Source: Vallitalea sp. (GTDB lineage Bacteria; Bacillota; Clostridia; Lachnospirales; Vallitaleaceae). From it: a stretch of DNA of 64,000 nt. The notes beneath the pieces are model-generated. The model worked only from the letters and a program-made list of their open reading frames with translations. It was not told the DNA's origin and made no database searches. The position numbers and the translations under genes were made by a program. The stretch is taken from the NCBI GenBank assembly GCA_025210235.1, contig JAOASG010000044.1:124001-188000 (forward strand), in the 5' to 3' direction. Shown piece after piece: positions 37,577 to 47,411 of this stretch (position 1 is the stretch's first letter; each line of letters starts with the position of its first letter).

Positions 37577-37767
37577 GTTTGACTGTTGGCTCTTTAAGGG
37601 TATATGGTATTAGAACAACTTGCCTTACCCTGTGAAGCGGTCGGTCTGCGTTATTCTAATACCATATACCCTTTTTAGGATAACGTTAATCTAAAATCAT
37701 TCCGGTTTCATAGCAAGCTTTTAGATATTTACCATATACCCTTAACGAACCATCCATGAACATTCAA
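37577..37767 (+). repeat. Family B palindrome, copy B3, inside a larger palindrome
   Basis: The B core lies at 37598-37671 with arms GGGTATATGGTATTAG and its complement, and the same centre CTTGCCTTACCCTGTGAAGC. Unlike B1 and B2, a second right arm TACCATATACCCTTAA stands at about 37729-37744, and the outer parts GGTTTGACTG (37577) and ATTCAAACC (37767) also pair. So the left arm has two possible partners and the B core lies within an outer palindrome. Confidence 0.8.
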
Positions 37768-37838
37768 ACCAAAAAAATAAAGCCTGCTATGATCTATTCA
37801 TAACAAACTCTATCTATATAATCCAACAATATTATAAT

Positions 37839-38834
37839 CTAACAATACTCAATCTTCTTATCTCTAATCATCAATTCCTCAACAGCCTTCTGAGTATCTT
37901 TATCCCCAAACAGCACTTCATTAACCTGTTTAATAATAGGCATCTCCACATTATATTTTTCTGATAAAGCAAGAGCCGCCTTTGCAGTATAAACACCTTC
38001 TACAACCATTTTAACCTCATCCAAAGCCTCTTGCAAATTATAACCTTTTCCGATTAAAATACCAGCTCTACGATTACGACTATGCATACTAGTGCATGTA
38101 ACAATCAAATCGCCAATACCAGATAAGCCACTAAAAGTCTGTTCTTCTGCACCCATAGCAACACCTAATCTACTAATTTCAGTTATACCTCTTGTCATAA
38201 GAGCTGCTTTAGTATTATCACCAAAACCAATTCCATCTGAAATACCCGCGGCAAGAGCAATAACATTTTTTAGCGCCCCTCCCATTTCAATACCAATAAC
38301 ATCACAACTAGTATACACTCTAAAATTACTATTCATAAATATATCTTGAACTCTCTTTGCTGTTTCATGATAAATTGAACCAGCAACACAAGTAGTTGGA
38401 ATATTTCTTGAAACCTCTTCTGCATGACTTGGCCCTGATAACACCACTACATGATTATCAGGCATTTCATCATTAATAACATGCGCTAATGTAAACAATG
38501 TTTCATCCTCTAATCCCTTTGCTACATTAACAATAATCTGATCTTTATCTACATATTGTTTTATAAGCTTTGCTGTACTTCTAACAAATTTAGAAGGAAC
38601 AGCCATAACAATAACTTCTTTATCTTTAACAGCGTTCTCTATATCACTAGTAATAAATATATCCTTTGATATATGTATACCTGGAAGCTTATTTATATGT
38701 TCTCTCTTACTATTTAACATATTCACTTCATCTTCCATTATTGACCAAAGCGTTACATCATGTCCGTTTCCATTTAATAATACAGCTAAAGCTGTACCCC
38801 AGCTTCCTGCACCCAAAACAGATACATTAGCCAT
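37839..38834 (-). CDS. gpsA: NAD(P)-dependent glycerol-3-phosphate dehydrogenase
   Basis: About 331 residues. It makes sn-glycerol 3-phosphate from dihydroxyacetone phosphate for phospholipid synthesis. Motifs: SVLGAGSWGTALAVLL (nucleotide binding), VVLSGPSHAEEV, ALKNVIALAAGISDG with the catalytic Lys, and GLSGIGDLIVTCTS with SRNRRAG. The start at 38834 follows GAGGTGATAAAT. It is the last gene of the der-plsY-gpsA set, so acyl-transfer and G3P supply are cotranscribed. Confidence 0.97.
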   Translation of the reverse strand: MANVSVLGAGSWGTALAVLLNGNGHDVTLWSIMEDEVNMLNSKREHINKLPGIHISKDIFITSDIENAVKDKEVIVMAVPSKFVRSTAKLIKQYVDKDQIIVNVAKGLEDETLFTLAHVINDEMPDNHVVVLSGPSHAEEVSRNIPTTCVAGSIYHETAKRVQDIFMNSNFRVYTSCDVIGIEMGGALKNVIALAAGISDGIGFGDNTKAALMTRGITEISRLGVAMGAEEQTFSGLSGIGDLIVTCTSMHSRNRRAGILIGKGYNLQEALDEVKMVVEGVYTAKAALALSEKYNVEMPIIKQVNEVLFGDKDTQKAVEELMIRDKKIEYC

Positions 38835-38914
38835 ATTTATCACCTCGCAAATTCTTGTCTCCTACATTATTGGAGTCATTGTTGTCAATTATAAATGTGG
38901 AAATATCAATTAAC

Positions 38915-39523
38915 TTATTGGGCACTAGCTTCTTTTTTATGTCCTAATTTATTCTCTTTTCCACTAAGCAATCTTTTGATATTTGTTCTATGATTAAATA
39001 GTGCAAATATCATTAATATAGTTCCTAATATAATATACTGAGGGCTATCTATATAAAATATAGCCATAAGGATAGGTATTGAAATAGCCATTGTTATAGA
39101 TCCTAGAGAAACATATTTTGAGATACCTATAATAATTGCCATTATCCCAATAACAATCAAGCCTATTCTTATATCAACTACAAGTAAAAGTCCTATAGTT
39201 GCAGCAATACCTTTTCCACCTTTAAATCCTAAGAAAACAGGCCAGTTATGACCCATAACCACACCAACACCAGCATAATAACCCATTAAAGTATCTTTGA
39301 AAATAAGGGTACAAATATAAACTCCTAGAGCAGCCTTACAAACATCAATAATAAATGTAACTATCCCTGCTTTCCAGCCTATAACTCTAATAACGTTTGT
39401 TGTTCCAGCATTACCACTTCCGTATTTTCTTATATCCAGTTTACCTTTTATGCGACTAATTATATAAGCTGATTGAAAACACCCTATTAGATAACCCACT
39501 AACAAACTAATAATTATATTCAT
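38915..39523 (-). CDS. plsY: Glycerol-3-phosphate acyltransferase PlsY
   Basis: A 202-residue membrane enzyme that transfers an acyl group from acyl phosphate to G3P. Five hydrophobic segments; the cytosolic motifs are SGNAGTTNVIRV, MGHNWPVFLGFKGGKGIAA and FNHRTNIKRLLSGKE. It uses the acyl phosphate made by PlsX, which is encoded at 61717-62721. It starts one base after the der stop codon. Confidence 0.96.
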   Translation of the reverse strand: MNIIISLLVGYLIGCFQSAYIISRIKGKLDIRKYGSGNAGTTNVIRVIGWKAGIVTFIIDVCKAALGVYICTLIFKDTLMGYYAGVGVVMGHNWPVFLGFKGGKGIAATIGLLLVVDIRIGLIVIGIMAIIIGISKYVSLGSITMAISIPILMAIFYIDSPQYIILGTILMIFALFNHRTNIKRLLSGKENKLGHKKEASAQ

Positions 39524-40855
39524 TTACTTATCCTTTTCCTTTCTTTCTCTTATTATGAAATGAATAGGGGTACCCTTAAAGCCAAATGATTCCCTTATTC
39601 TATTTTCAATATACCTTCTATATGAAAAATGCATTAAGGTTCTGTCATTTACAAATATAATAAAAGTAGGAGGTTTAATTGATATTTGAGTCATATAATA
39701 TAACTTTAATCTCTTTCCTTTATCTGAAGGAGGCTGATTCATAGCAGTAGCATCATATAGAACATCATTAAGAACACCTGTAGATACTCTTAGAGCATGG
39801 TTTTGAATTACAATATCAATATTCTCAAATAACTTATTAATTCTTAATCCAGTTAGTGCAGAAATAAATATTTTTGGAGCATATGTCATATAACTAAGAG
39901 TAGCATTAACATCATTTAAATATTTATACATAGTCTTGTCATCTTTTTCTATTGCATCCCATTTGTTTACTGCAATAATTGCTCCTTTACCTCTTTCATG
40001 TGCAATTCCTGCTATTTTGGCATCCTGCTCTGTTATACCTTCAACTGCATCAATAAGTAACACAACAATATCCGCTTTCTCTATTGCTGTTACAGTACGG
40101 ATTATACTATATCTCTCAAGTCCTTCTTTTTCTATTTTGTTTTTTCTTCTAAGTCCTGCCGTATCTACAAAAATGTATTCATTACCATTATACTTAACTA
40201 AAGTATCTACAGCATCTCTTGTTGTTCCTGCAATATCACTTACAATAACACGTTCTTCTCCAAGAAGTTTATTAATTAATGATGATTTTCCTACATTTGG
40301 TTTTCCTATTACTGCTATTCTAGGTATACCTTCATTTTCATCATTATTTTCTTCTTTAGGAAAATATGATATAACTTCATCTAACATATCACCGATACCA
40401 GTTGATTGAGCTGATGATATTGCGTAAGGCTCACCTAATCCTAAGTTATAAAACTCAAATACATCATATTGAAGCTTTTCTCTATTATCAACCTTATTTA
40501 CGCATAATACAACTGGTTTATGTGCACGTCTAAGCATGTCAGCAACTTTATAATCCGCATCAGTTAGACCAGATTTTACATCTACAACAAAAACAATTAC
40601 ATTTGCCGTATCAATAGCTATTTCCGCTTGTTTTCTCATATATGATAGCATTCTATCATCTGTAGTCGGCTCTATTCCTCCTGTATCAATGATAGTAAAG
40701 TTATAATTAAGCCATTCTACATCAGCATATAACCTATCTCTTGTAACTCCTGGGGTATCTTCAACAATAGATATTTTGGCCCCTGCTAATTTGTTAAATA
40801 AAGTAGATTTTCCTACATTCGGTCTACCTACTATTGCTACTATTGGTCTACTCAT
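39524..40855 (-). CDS. der: Ribosome assembly GTPase Der (EngA)
   Basis: A 443-residue protein with two tandem G domains. First: [28 protein letters not shown]. Second: [23 protein letters not shown] type Walker [15 protein letters not shown]-terminal KH-like domain holds [20 protein letters not shown]. It acts in 50S subunit assembly. Length and layout are standard. Confidence 0.98.
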   Translation of the reverse strand: MSRPIVAIVGRPNVGKSTLFNKLAGAKISIVEDTPGVTRDRLYADVEWLNYNFTIIDTGGIEPTTDDRMLSYMRKQAEIAIDTANVIVFVVDVKSGLTDADYKVADMLRRAHKPVVLCVNKVDNREKLQYDVFEFYNLGLGEPYAISSAQSTGIGDMLDEVISYFPKEENNDENEGIPRIAVIGKPNVGKSSLINKLLGEERVIVSDIAGTTRDAVDTLVKYNGNEYIFVDTAGLRRKNKIEKEGLERYSIIRTVTAIEKADIVVLLIDAVEGITEQDAKIAGIAHERGKGAIIAVNKWDAIEKDDKTMYKYLNDVNATLSYMTYAPKIFISALTGLRINKLFENIDIVIQNHALRVSTGVLNDVLYDATAMNQPPSDKGKRLKLYYMTQISIKPPTFIIFVNDRTLMHFSYRRYIENRIRESFGFKGTPIHFIIRERKEKDK

Positions 40856-40866
40856 ATAAGTGCTCC

Positions 40867-42180
40867 TTATCTTAAAATATTTCTAATAAAATCTTGTCCA
40901 CTGGATTGTACAACAGTAACTTTTACTTGTAAAGCATTTTCTATGTCTGTTACTGTAATATCATCAAGCAAAGTCTCTTCACCACTTCTTAACAAATTGC
41001 ATGGTAGAAGCAATTCTTCACCTAATTCTTTGTCTTTTAATTGGTCTATAATGTCACGTCCAGTTAATAGCCCTGATACAGTAATATTGTGTCCAAAAAA
41101 GTTATTAATAATGGGATAAATATTTACTTTTATATTAGGAAATTTCTCGTTAAGTCTATTAACCATGTCACTTATCATTTCACTTGCTGATATTCCAGTT
41201 GCGATTGATTTATTACTTATTATTAAATGATCACTATTTAATTCATTATAACATAATTCAAACTCATCAAGCAATAACCTTGACATACCTACTCCATTTT
41301 CTAATTGAAGATACCCATCGTAATTATCTTCAACTGGAAAATCTCTATCTGCAAGTAAATAAAATTCATCTCCAGCGTGTATAAAATTATTTCCTGTTTC
41401 ATTATATATAATGCCTTGCCACTTATGAATAATATCTAAAACTTCATTTGCATCTTGTTTTGTAAATAATTCTAACTTATGAAGTCCTTCTCTATGTTTT
41501 GAAAGACCTACTGGAACAACAGAAACACTTTGCATATGAGGCATAAATTTTCTAAGCTCACCAATAGAATAATCTAGTTCTTTCCCATCATTTATCCCTT
41601 TACAAAGTACAATTTGTCCATTCATTATAATCCCTGCGTCATAGAATTTTTTCATATAACCTATTAGTCTATCTGCAAAACGGTTATTTAACATCTCTTT
41701 CCTAAGTTCCATATTCATAGCGTGTATAGAAATATTAATAGGCGATAAGTGATATTTAATTAATCTATCAACATCTTTATCTTTCATATTCGTAAGAGTT
41801 ATATAATTACCTTGTAAAAAAGATAATCTAGAGTCATCATCTTTAAAATAAAGTGTGTCTCTCATTCCTTTTGGTAGTTGATCTATAAAACAAAAAATAC
41901 ATTTATTACTACAGGATTTATACTCATCCATTAAGTTGTTTTCAAATTCTATACCTAATTCTTCATCATAGTCCTTTTCTATGTCTAGTAACCATTCATC
42001 ACCATTATTTTTTCTTATTAGTACCTCCAAATATTCATCATCTACTAAATAATGATAATCAAGAGCATCCTCAACTAATTGATTGTTAATACTTATTAAT
42101 GTATCTCCTGGTTCTATACCAACCTCATAAGCTATACTTTCTTCTTTAATATGTATAATCTTATGACATTTATTATTCAT
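40867..42180 (-). CDS. DUF512 radical SAM protein with N-terminal PDZ
   Basis: A 437-residue protein. Residues 5-60 are a PDZ-like domain ([22 protein letters not shown]). The radical SAM-type cysteines are in [18 protein letters not shown], followed by GNYITLTNM. The C-terminal DUF512 domain includes [17 protein letters not shown] and [15 protein letters not shown]. This gene is nearly always next to der in Clostridia, but its reaction is unknown to me. Confidence 0.9.
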   Translation of the reverse strand: MNNKCHKIIHIKEESIAYEVGIEPGDTLISINNQLVEDALDYHYLVDDEYLEVLIRKNNGDEWLLDIEKDYDEELGIEFENNLMDEYKSCSNKCIFCFIDQLPKGMRDTLYFKDDDSRLSFLQGNYITLTNMKDKDVDRLIKYHLSPINISIHAMNMELRKEMLNNRFADRLIGYMKKFYDAGIIMNGQIVLCKGINDGKELDYSIGELRKFMPHMQSVSVVPVGLSKHREGLHKLELFTKQDANEVLDIIHKWQGIIYNETGNNFIHAGDEFYLLADRDFPVEDNYDGYLQLENGVGMSRLLLDEFELCYNELNSDHLIISNKSIATGISASEMISDMVNRLNEKFPNIKVNIYPIINNFFGHNITVSGLLTGRDIIDQLKDKELGEELLLPCNLLRSGEETLLDDITVTDIENALQVKVTVVQSSGQDFIRNILR

Positions 42181-42242
42181 TTGCTAACATTCCCTTCGGT
42201 CAATACTAGGTAACTGAAAAAGTAACCTGAGTCAATACTAAT

Positions 42243-42272
42243 ATGTAATTGCGTAGTTTCTCAATTACTTAA
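42243..42272. repeat. Family D remnant overlapping the pgeF stop codon
   Basis: GTAATTGCGTAGTTTC and CAATTACTTAAG are the two ends of family D with no centre. The pgeF stop codon TAA (42267-42265) and its last lysine codon fall within the right end. Confidence 0.6.
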
Positions 42273-43092
42273 GTTCCATAATAGCTGCTAAACTTCCTCT
42301 TTTACCATTACTTCCTCTATGTGAAAATAACTCTTTCTTATTACATTTTGTACATATATCTGTTATAGTTATGTTTTTTTCATTAATACCTGCATCTAGT
42401 AATATTAACTTATTTGCCGCCCATAAGTCAATATTATATTTTTTCTCTGATTTTTTATTTATTATTTTATTTTGATCATCTATGTTAAAAACATTCTTAA
42501 ATTCTAAAACAACTTCCTCTTCTACCTCAAAACAACAAGGACCAATTGATGGAGCAATCGCAACTAATATATCATTTGCATCTGAGTGAAATTCACTTAC
42601 CATCTTATTTACAGTTTTCGCCCCTATTTTTTTTACTGTACCTCTCCATCCTGCATGAGATAAAGCAATAACCTTTTTGACAGGGTCTAAAAAGAAAATA
42701 GGTACACAGTCAGCATAAAAAGTTACTAAAGGAACTTTACTTTCATTAGTTATTAAAGCATCAACTCCTATAATATCACTTTCTTTTAGTATACCTTTTC
42801 CTTTATCTTTGCTAGTTACTATTTTAATTATATCTTTATGTATTTGATCTGAAAAAACTAGGTCTTTATAATTGATATCTATACTACTACATAGTATTTC
42901 AAAATTCTTTTTAACATTTTCATCTAAATCTCCTCTACCAAACCCAAGATTCATACTTTCATAAATTCCTTTACTAACACCGCCAAGTCTTGTACTAAAG
43001 CAATGGTTAGTAATTCCTTCATTTTCAAAAGCAGGAATAGTTATATACTCCAAATCATTAATTTTATTAATATGAAAAACTTTAGACTTCAT
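42265..43092 (-). CDS. pgeF: Purine nucleoside phosphorylase / laccase-domain protein (YfiH family)
   Basis: A 275-residue protein of the YfiH/DUF152 family. Zinc and active-site residues are visible: histidine in NHCFSTRLGG and QIHKD, cysteine in YADCVPIFFLDP, and histidine in LSHAGWRGTVKKI. Family members act on purine nucleosides, and the homolog PgeF edits peptidoglycan precursors. The last codons and stop are inside a family D repeat end. It is the last gene of the rnhB-ylqG-yraN set. Confidence 0.9.
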   Translation of the reverse strand: MKSKVFHINKINDLEYITIPAFENEGITNHCFSTRLGGVSKGIYESMNLGFGRGDLDENVKKNFEILCSSIDINYKDLVFSDQIHKDIIKIVTSKDKGKGILKESDIIGVDALITNESKVPLVTFYADCVPIFFLDPVKKVIALSHAGWRGTVKKIGAKTVNKMVSEFHSDANDILVAIAPSIGPCCFEVEEEVVLEFKNVFNIDDQNKIINKKSEKKYNIDLWAANKLILLDAGINEKNITITDICTKCNKKELFSHRGSNGKRGSLAAIMELK

Positions 43093-43112
43093 ATTTGCCT
43101 AACCTTTCCTTT

Positions 43113-43463
43113 TTAGCAGTTAAATGCATTTTTAGTAACTCTAATTTTATTATTGACAATTTCTACTATATCAAATCTTATATCTATATTATTTAGATGT
43201 TTTATTTTAACATAGTATTTTGCAGTATTTATTATTCTTCTTTGTTTGTGATACCCTACAGCCTCAATAGGATATCCCTTATTTATATCTTTTCTATACT
43301 TAACCTCAATAAATACTAAATAATTATTATCTCTACCTATAATATCAATTTCACCAAATCTACACCTATAATTTCGCTCAAGTATTTGATAACCCTGATT
43401 CAATAAGAAACGAACTGCAATATCCTCTCCTCTATTACCAACCACTCTATTGTTTTGTCGCAT
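43113..43463 (-). CDS. yraN: UPF0102 family protein YraN
   Basis: About 116 residues with the endonuclease-like fold of YraN: NRGEDIAVRFLLNQGYQILERNYR, GEIDIIGRD, VFIEVKYRK and RRIINTAKYYVK. The pattern E-xK with the upstream D resembles a nuclease active site, but activity is not established. The start is uncertain: ATG at 43463 gives the usual N-terminus (MRQNNRVVGNRGED), while a TTG at 43484 is too close to GGGGAG. Confidence 0.88.
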   Translation of the reverse strand: MRQNNRVVGNRGEDIAVRFLLNQGYQILERNYRCRFGEIDIIGRDNNYLVFIEVKYRKDINKGYPIEAVGYHKQRRIINTAKYYVKIKHLNNIDIRFDIVEIVNNKIRVTKNAFNC

Positions 43464-43499
43464 GACTTTTTTAATAGCCCCCAATTCTCCCCAAAAAAT

Positions 43500-43778
43500 T
43501 TAATAAATACCCTTTTTATATATATCATCTAAATCACTAACAAAAACAAGAATTTCAGCTACTACCTGATAAAGCTCTGGTGGAATCATATCTCCTATAT
43601 CTAGTTTAGTTAGAGTTTCTACTAACTTTTCATCTCTATATATAGGTAATTCCTCTTCATCTGCTTTTTCAATAATTTTGTCTGCAACAATACCCATCCC
43701 TTTTGCTATAACGATAGGAGCTGTTTCATTAACATCGTATTTTAAAGCCGCAACCTTTTTAATTTTATCTTTTTTCAC
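43500..43778 (-). CDS. ylqH: FlhB C-terminal-like protein (YlqH type)
   Basis: A 92-residue protein equal to the cytoplasmic C-terminal domain of FlhB/YscU export-switch proteins: AALKYDVNETAPIVIAKGMGIVADKI, then IPPELYQVVAEILVFV. The NPTH autocleavage motif of true FlhB is replaced by NETA, and no membrane part exists. In Bacillus the same short gene follows ylqG after rnhB. It begins with GTG at 43778 after GCAGGTG. Function unknown; see the adjacent FliK-like gene. Confidence 0.85.
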   Translation of the reverse strand: MKKDKIKKVAALKYDVNETAPIVIAKGMGIVADKIIEKADEEELPIYRDEKLVETLTKLDIGDMIPPELYQVVAEILVFVSDLDDIYKKGIY

Positions 43779-43790
43779 TTTATCACCTGC

Positions 43791-45356
43791 TTATACTCTC
43801 ATATCAAACGTATATCTTTTTACACTTTTTGAATTGTTTTTTTTGTTAATAAAGTCTTCTACAAAATCAAATTCTTTATTTTTATTAATAACCAACATTT
43901 CTGTAATATTATAATTAAAGTTCTTTATTTTTTTATATAATTTATTTATATGATTATTAATTACATCTTTTTTTTCTTCATCTTCTACATAAAATTTGCA
44001 CCCAATATTTTTTGCCTGTTTCGCAACATAAACATCCATATGTCCAAGGTTAAGATAATCAAGACGAAGTAAGGCTGAAATTGAATCACCATCTCTTTTC
44101 TTTCTGAGTTCTTTTTTATTTTCGAAAATATATAATTCACTATTTATAAGCTTATTATTAAACTTAAAAGGTAACTGAACATAATTATAATTATTATTAA
44201 GATTATTCATAAATTCAATATTGTTTTTAACCTTAATAGCGTCTTTTGTTAAGCTACTAGTTTTACCTACTGCACTTTGAGATAATTTTATTATATTAAC
44301 TAATTTTTCATATATATTATTAAAGTAATCATTAACTAGTTTTGGATTTTCTAATGCTTCTTTACCGAGATAAATACTTTCATCTACAGCACTTGATAAT
44401 AACTTATTGGTTATATGTTTATTAATATTTACTTGCTTTTCTTGTTTAATATTTAGTTCAAATATTTTTTCTTGTAGTTGTTGCAAAGTCATTTCTTTTG
44501 ATAAATTTAATGAATCTGTTTTTTGTAAATATGTATTTTTTATTTCGCTTTCTAATTCTTTAATGGCCGTTTCTGATATAATACTTCCTAGTTGCATTGT
44601 TGATAATTTAGCATTTGATTCATTTGCATTTGTATTACTAATTTGATTAAATGTGCCTTCTTTTTCTATACTCATAGATTCAATATTATTTTGATTATCT
44701 CCATTAGCATTTACATCTAAATTATTACTAGAGCTAGTAAGTATTTTGATTAACTCTTGTTTCGTTTTCAAATCATTATTATCTATTATTTCATTTGATA
44801 AACCAATAATTTCTTGTTTTATTGAATTATTGTTATCTACATAATTATTAAGCTGCTCTATACTTTCTTTTGTTACTGGAATGTTATTTTTTAGAAGTAT
44901 TATTAATTTATCTATAGATGTATCTTTAAATTGCCTTGATAATCTTATAATATTATTTATAAATTCTTTATCAAGAGGCATATTATTATCTAGTAATTTG
45001 TTTACAATTTCAACGTTTTTTTCGTTAACTGTTACATTTGCTTCTTCAAGTACTTGAAACAACTTATCATTTTTAGGATTAATATTTTCATCAATAACAG
45101 GTTTTAAAAGTATACGTTCTGGATTAGAGTCTTTAATTTCAAATAAAACTTTTTGTCCTATGGAAAACTCCATTTCATTTGTTAATTTCGCAATAAGTGA
45201 AGCGCCATTTGTTAGCTTGATTAATATATTTTTTTGGTTAATATCACGAATTTCTCCTTTTAAAATCTGACCTTTTTGAAAATCTTTATTATTTACTTGG
45301 GACACTTTAGGGATAATAATGTTTTCTCTTAATTTATTATTATAATTAACTCGCAT
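43791..45356 (-). CDS. ylqG: YlqG-like protein with FliK-type C-terminus
   Basis: About 521 residues. The first 70 residues carry a small beta domain (KGQILKGEIRDINQKNILIKL). A long Asn- and Ser-rich central region without obvious fold follows. The C-terminus has LRLDYLNLGHMDVYVAKQAKNIGCKFYVED and then INKLYKKIKNFNYNI, which resembles the FliK hook-length-control C-terminal domain. It is followed, 12 bases later, by the FlhB-like gene. In true flagellar systems FliK contacts the FlhB C-domain, so the two may form a pair. The start at 45356 follows GAGAGGATGATGTTT. Confidence 0.72.
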   Translation of the reverse strand: MRVNYNNKLRENIIIPKVSQVNNKDFQKGQILKGEIRDINQKNILIKLTNGASLIAKLTNEMEFSIGQKVLFEIKDSNPERILLKPVIDENINPKNDKLFQVLEEANVTVNEKNVEIVNKLLDNNMPLDKEFINNIIRLSRQFKDTSIDKLIILLKNNIPVTKESIEQLNNYVDNNNSIKQEIIGLSNEIIDNNDLKTKQELIKILTSSSNNLDVNANGDNQNNIESMSIEKEGTFNQISNTNANESNAKLSTMQLGSIISETAIKELESEIKNTYLQKTDSLNLSKEMTLQQLQEKIFELNIKQEKQVNINKHITNKLLSSAVDESIYLGKEALENPKLVNDYFNNIYEKLVNIIKLSQSAVGKTSSLTKDAIKVKNNIEFMNNLNNNYNYVQLPFKFNNKLINSELYIFENKKELRKKRDGDSISALLRLDYLNLGHMDVYVAKQAKNIGCKFYVEDEEKKDVINNHINKLYKKIKNFNYNITEMLVINKNKEFDFVEDFINKKNNSKSVKRYTFDMRV

Positions 45357-45387
45357 AAACATCATCCTCTCAATTACTAGGTAATTT

Positions 45388-45503
45388 AGGTAATTGCAAA
45401 ACTAGAAATTATAATTCTTTACATACAATATGTATCTCTTATTAGAAGGGGAACCCAACATATCGTATTAAAGAATCAACTGAATGTAGTTTTGCAATTA
45501 CTT
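45388..45503 (+). repeat. Family D palindrome, copy D1
   Basis: The outer arms AGGTAATTGCAAAACTA and TAGTTTTGCAATTACTT pair almost perfectly. Inner arms AATTCTTTACATACAATATGT and its complement flank the centre ATCTCTTATTAGAAG and GGGAACCCA. A second half end AGGTAATTGCAAAAC follows at 45505-45519 and abuts the rnhB stop codon; another half (CTAGGTAATTTA) precedes it. It lies between rnhB and ylqG. Confidence 0.85.
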
Positions 45504-45519
45504 CAGGTAATTGCAAAAC

Positions 45520-46281
45520 TTATATCAAAGATTTTATGAAAGTTTTTCTATGTATTGGACATGGTCCATATTTTCCCAGCGCTTCAATATGTTCTTTTGT
45601 ACCATATCCTTTGTTTTTAGCAAATTTATAATGTGGAAATAATTCATCATAATCTTTCATTAGTCTGTCACGGTATACTTTAGCGATAATACTTGCTGCA
45701 GCAATTGATATGCTTTTGGCATCTCCTTTAATTATAGCTTCTTGAGGTATATTAATTCTTGGAATTGTTACTGCATCTACTAATACTATATCTGGTTTAA
45801 CTTCTAGTTTATTTATTGCAGATATCATAGATTCATAGGTTGCATTAAGTATATTTATATCATCTATTACATCAACATTTACAATTCCTACACTTACTGC
45901 AATTGCTTTTTCCATTATAATATCATATAATTCTTCTCTTTTTTTTTCAGATAGTTTCTTTGAGTCATTAATATAGAGTATATTAACATCTTTTGGAAGA
46001 ATAACTGCTGCACTTACAACAGGTCCCGATAAAGGGCCTCTGCCTACCTCGTCAACTCCACATATATACTCTTTATTCGGATATTTATTTTCATAAAACC
46101 TCATTTGTATAAGTCTATCTACTTCTTTTTCGTAATCTAAAATCTTCTTTTCATATCTTTTAATTAATTTTTTTACGCCTAATCTTTCATCTATTTTCAA
46201 CTGATCCAATTCGTTTTGTAGGTAACTTATTGGCACATTATCTAACTTATCTTTTATATCGGAAATAGTCATACTACCCAT
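45520..46281 (-). CDS. rnhB: Ribonuclease HII
   Basis: A 253-residue endoribonuclease that cuts the RNA strand of RNA/DNA hybrids, including single ribonucleotides. Catalytic residues: CGVDEVGRGPLSGPVV (DE pair), ILVDAVTIP-type Asp as VDAVTIPR, and SIIAKVYRDRLM. The N-terminal 70 residues are the basic extension of the Firmicute long form (TISDIKDKLDNVP). GGAG lies 9 bases before the ATG. Family D copies sit on both sides of the gene. Confidence 0.97.
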   Translation of the reverse strand: MGSMTISDIKDKLDNVPISYLQNELDQLKIDERLGVKKLIKRYEKKILDYEKEVDRLIQMRFYENKYPNKEYICGVDEVGRGPLSGPVVSAAVILPKDVNILYINDSKKLSEKKREELYDIIMEKAIAVSVGIVNVDVIDDINILNATYESMISAINKLEVKPDIVLVDAVTIPRINIPQEAIIKGDAKSISIAAASIIAKVYRDRLMKDYDELFPHYKFAKNKGYGTKEHIEALGKYGPCPIHRKTFIKSLI

Positions 46282-46312
46282 TATACTTTTCTCCTTATTT
46301 ACTAAAATTCAT

Positions 46313-46429
46313 AGGTAATTGCAAAACTAGGAATTATAATTCTTTACATACAATATGTATCTCTTATTAGAAGCGGGAACCCAACATATTGTATTAAAGA
46401 ATCAACTGAATGTAGTTTTGCAATTACTT
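46313..46429 (+). repeat. Family D palindrome, copy D2
   Basis: A nearly identical copy of D1 with centre AGAAGCGGGAACCC. With the preceding TTACTAAAATTCATA it makes a 129-base unit (46299-46427) that is repeated directly as D3. Confidence 0.9.
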
Positions 46430-46441
46430 ACTAAAATTCAT

Positions 46442-46557
46442 AGTAATTGCAAAACTAGGAATTATAATTCTTTACATACAATATGTATCTCTTATTAGAA
46501 GTGGGAACCCAACATATTGTATTAAAGAATCAACTGAATGTAGCTTTGCAATTACTT
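46442..46557 (+). repeat. Family D palindrome, copy D3 (tandem duplicate of D2)
   Basis: It differs from D2 in a few bases (centre AGAAGTGGGAACCC, AGCTTTGC for AGTTTTGC). The leading TTACTAAAATTCATAG is also duplicated, which shows that a 129-base segment was copied in tandem. Its right arm forms the last nine codons of the HD-domain gene on the minus strand. Confidence 0.9.
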
Positions 46558-47228
46558 AAGTAATCAATAACAGATTCTATTCTTAATAATTCTTGTTCAT
46601 CATTAATTTTTTCTTTACAATGAGTCATAAATTTTATAATAACATTAGCTTGTAGTTTTTCTTCTTTTTCAGTCATTCTACCTCTTCCTGTTCTATCACA
46701 TAATGATAATAATGCAATTTCAGAGACAGATGTTTCATTAATCATTTCTTCAACTTGTGCAAAAGGTAATTCTTTATATACAAATAATGGTTGCATATGC
46801 CATCTTACTAATTTTGCAATCTTATTTATAAGTATATCATCACTTATAAAAGTCTGCATGAAATTCTTTGCTATTTGTTCTCCTTGTCTATCATGATCGT
46901 ATGCAGTTATTCTTCCTTTTCTTACTCTAGTACTAGTAATTTTTCCAACATCATGAAGCAAGGCACTCCACATAAATACAAATCTATCGTTACTTAAATG
47001 TTTTACTTTAGCCGCATTATCTACTACTTGCATAGTATGATTATATACATTTCCTTCTGGATGATGTAAAGGATTTTGTTCCACTTTTTTTAAATCAACC
47101 AATATTTTTAACGGATAAACATTTAAATATTTTTTTTGTTTAAAAATTTCATGAAAGTACTTAGATGGCTTTATATCGTTTAATAAATGTTCATTGAATT
47201 CTTGAAATAATTCAATCAAATTATTCAT
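46530..47228 (-). CDS. HD-domain phosphohydrolase
   Basis: A 232-residue protein. The HD domain has histidine in YNHTMQVVDNAA, the pair in SALLHDVGKI, and AYDHDRQGEQIAKNFM followed by RWHMQPL, as in the HD part of tRNA nucleotidyltransferases and related phosphohydrolases. The metal ligands are complete. Substrate unknown. The C-terminal residues SNCKATFS and the stop codon are encoded by the family D repeat D3. Upstream of rnhB. Confidence 0.87.
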   Translation of the reverse strand: MNNLIELFQEFNEHLLNDIKPSKYFHEIFKQKKYLNVYPLKILVDLKKVEQNPLHHPEGNVYNHTMQVVDNAAKVKHLSNDRFVFMWSALLHDVGKITSTRVRKGRITAYDHDRQGEQIAKNFMQTFISDDILINKIAKLVRWHMQPLFVYKELPFAQVEEMINETSVSEIALLSLCDRTGRGRMTEKEEKLQANVIIKFMTHCKEKINDEQELLRIESVIDYLSNCKATFS

Positions 47229-47411
47229 TTAATCATTCCTAACTTATATATTTTAATAACTACAGTTATTATTCCTACCTCATTTATAATTTAGTCTTTC
47301 CTATAAGATAAAAAAATATATTATTATAATGAAAAATACGATAAACATGCAAAAAAGAAATATAAGAATTGAAACAAATATAAGATGAAAAACAGTTAGA
47401 TTATTAAAGAC

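Noticed and set aside
45388..46557. Possible CRISPR array because of several similar repeats
   Set aside because: The units are palindromes of about 116 bases with no spacers of regular length, and no cas genes are present.
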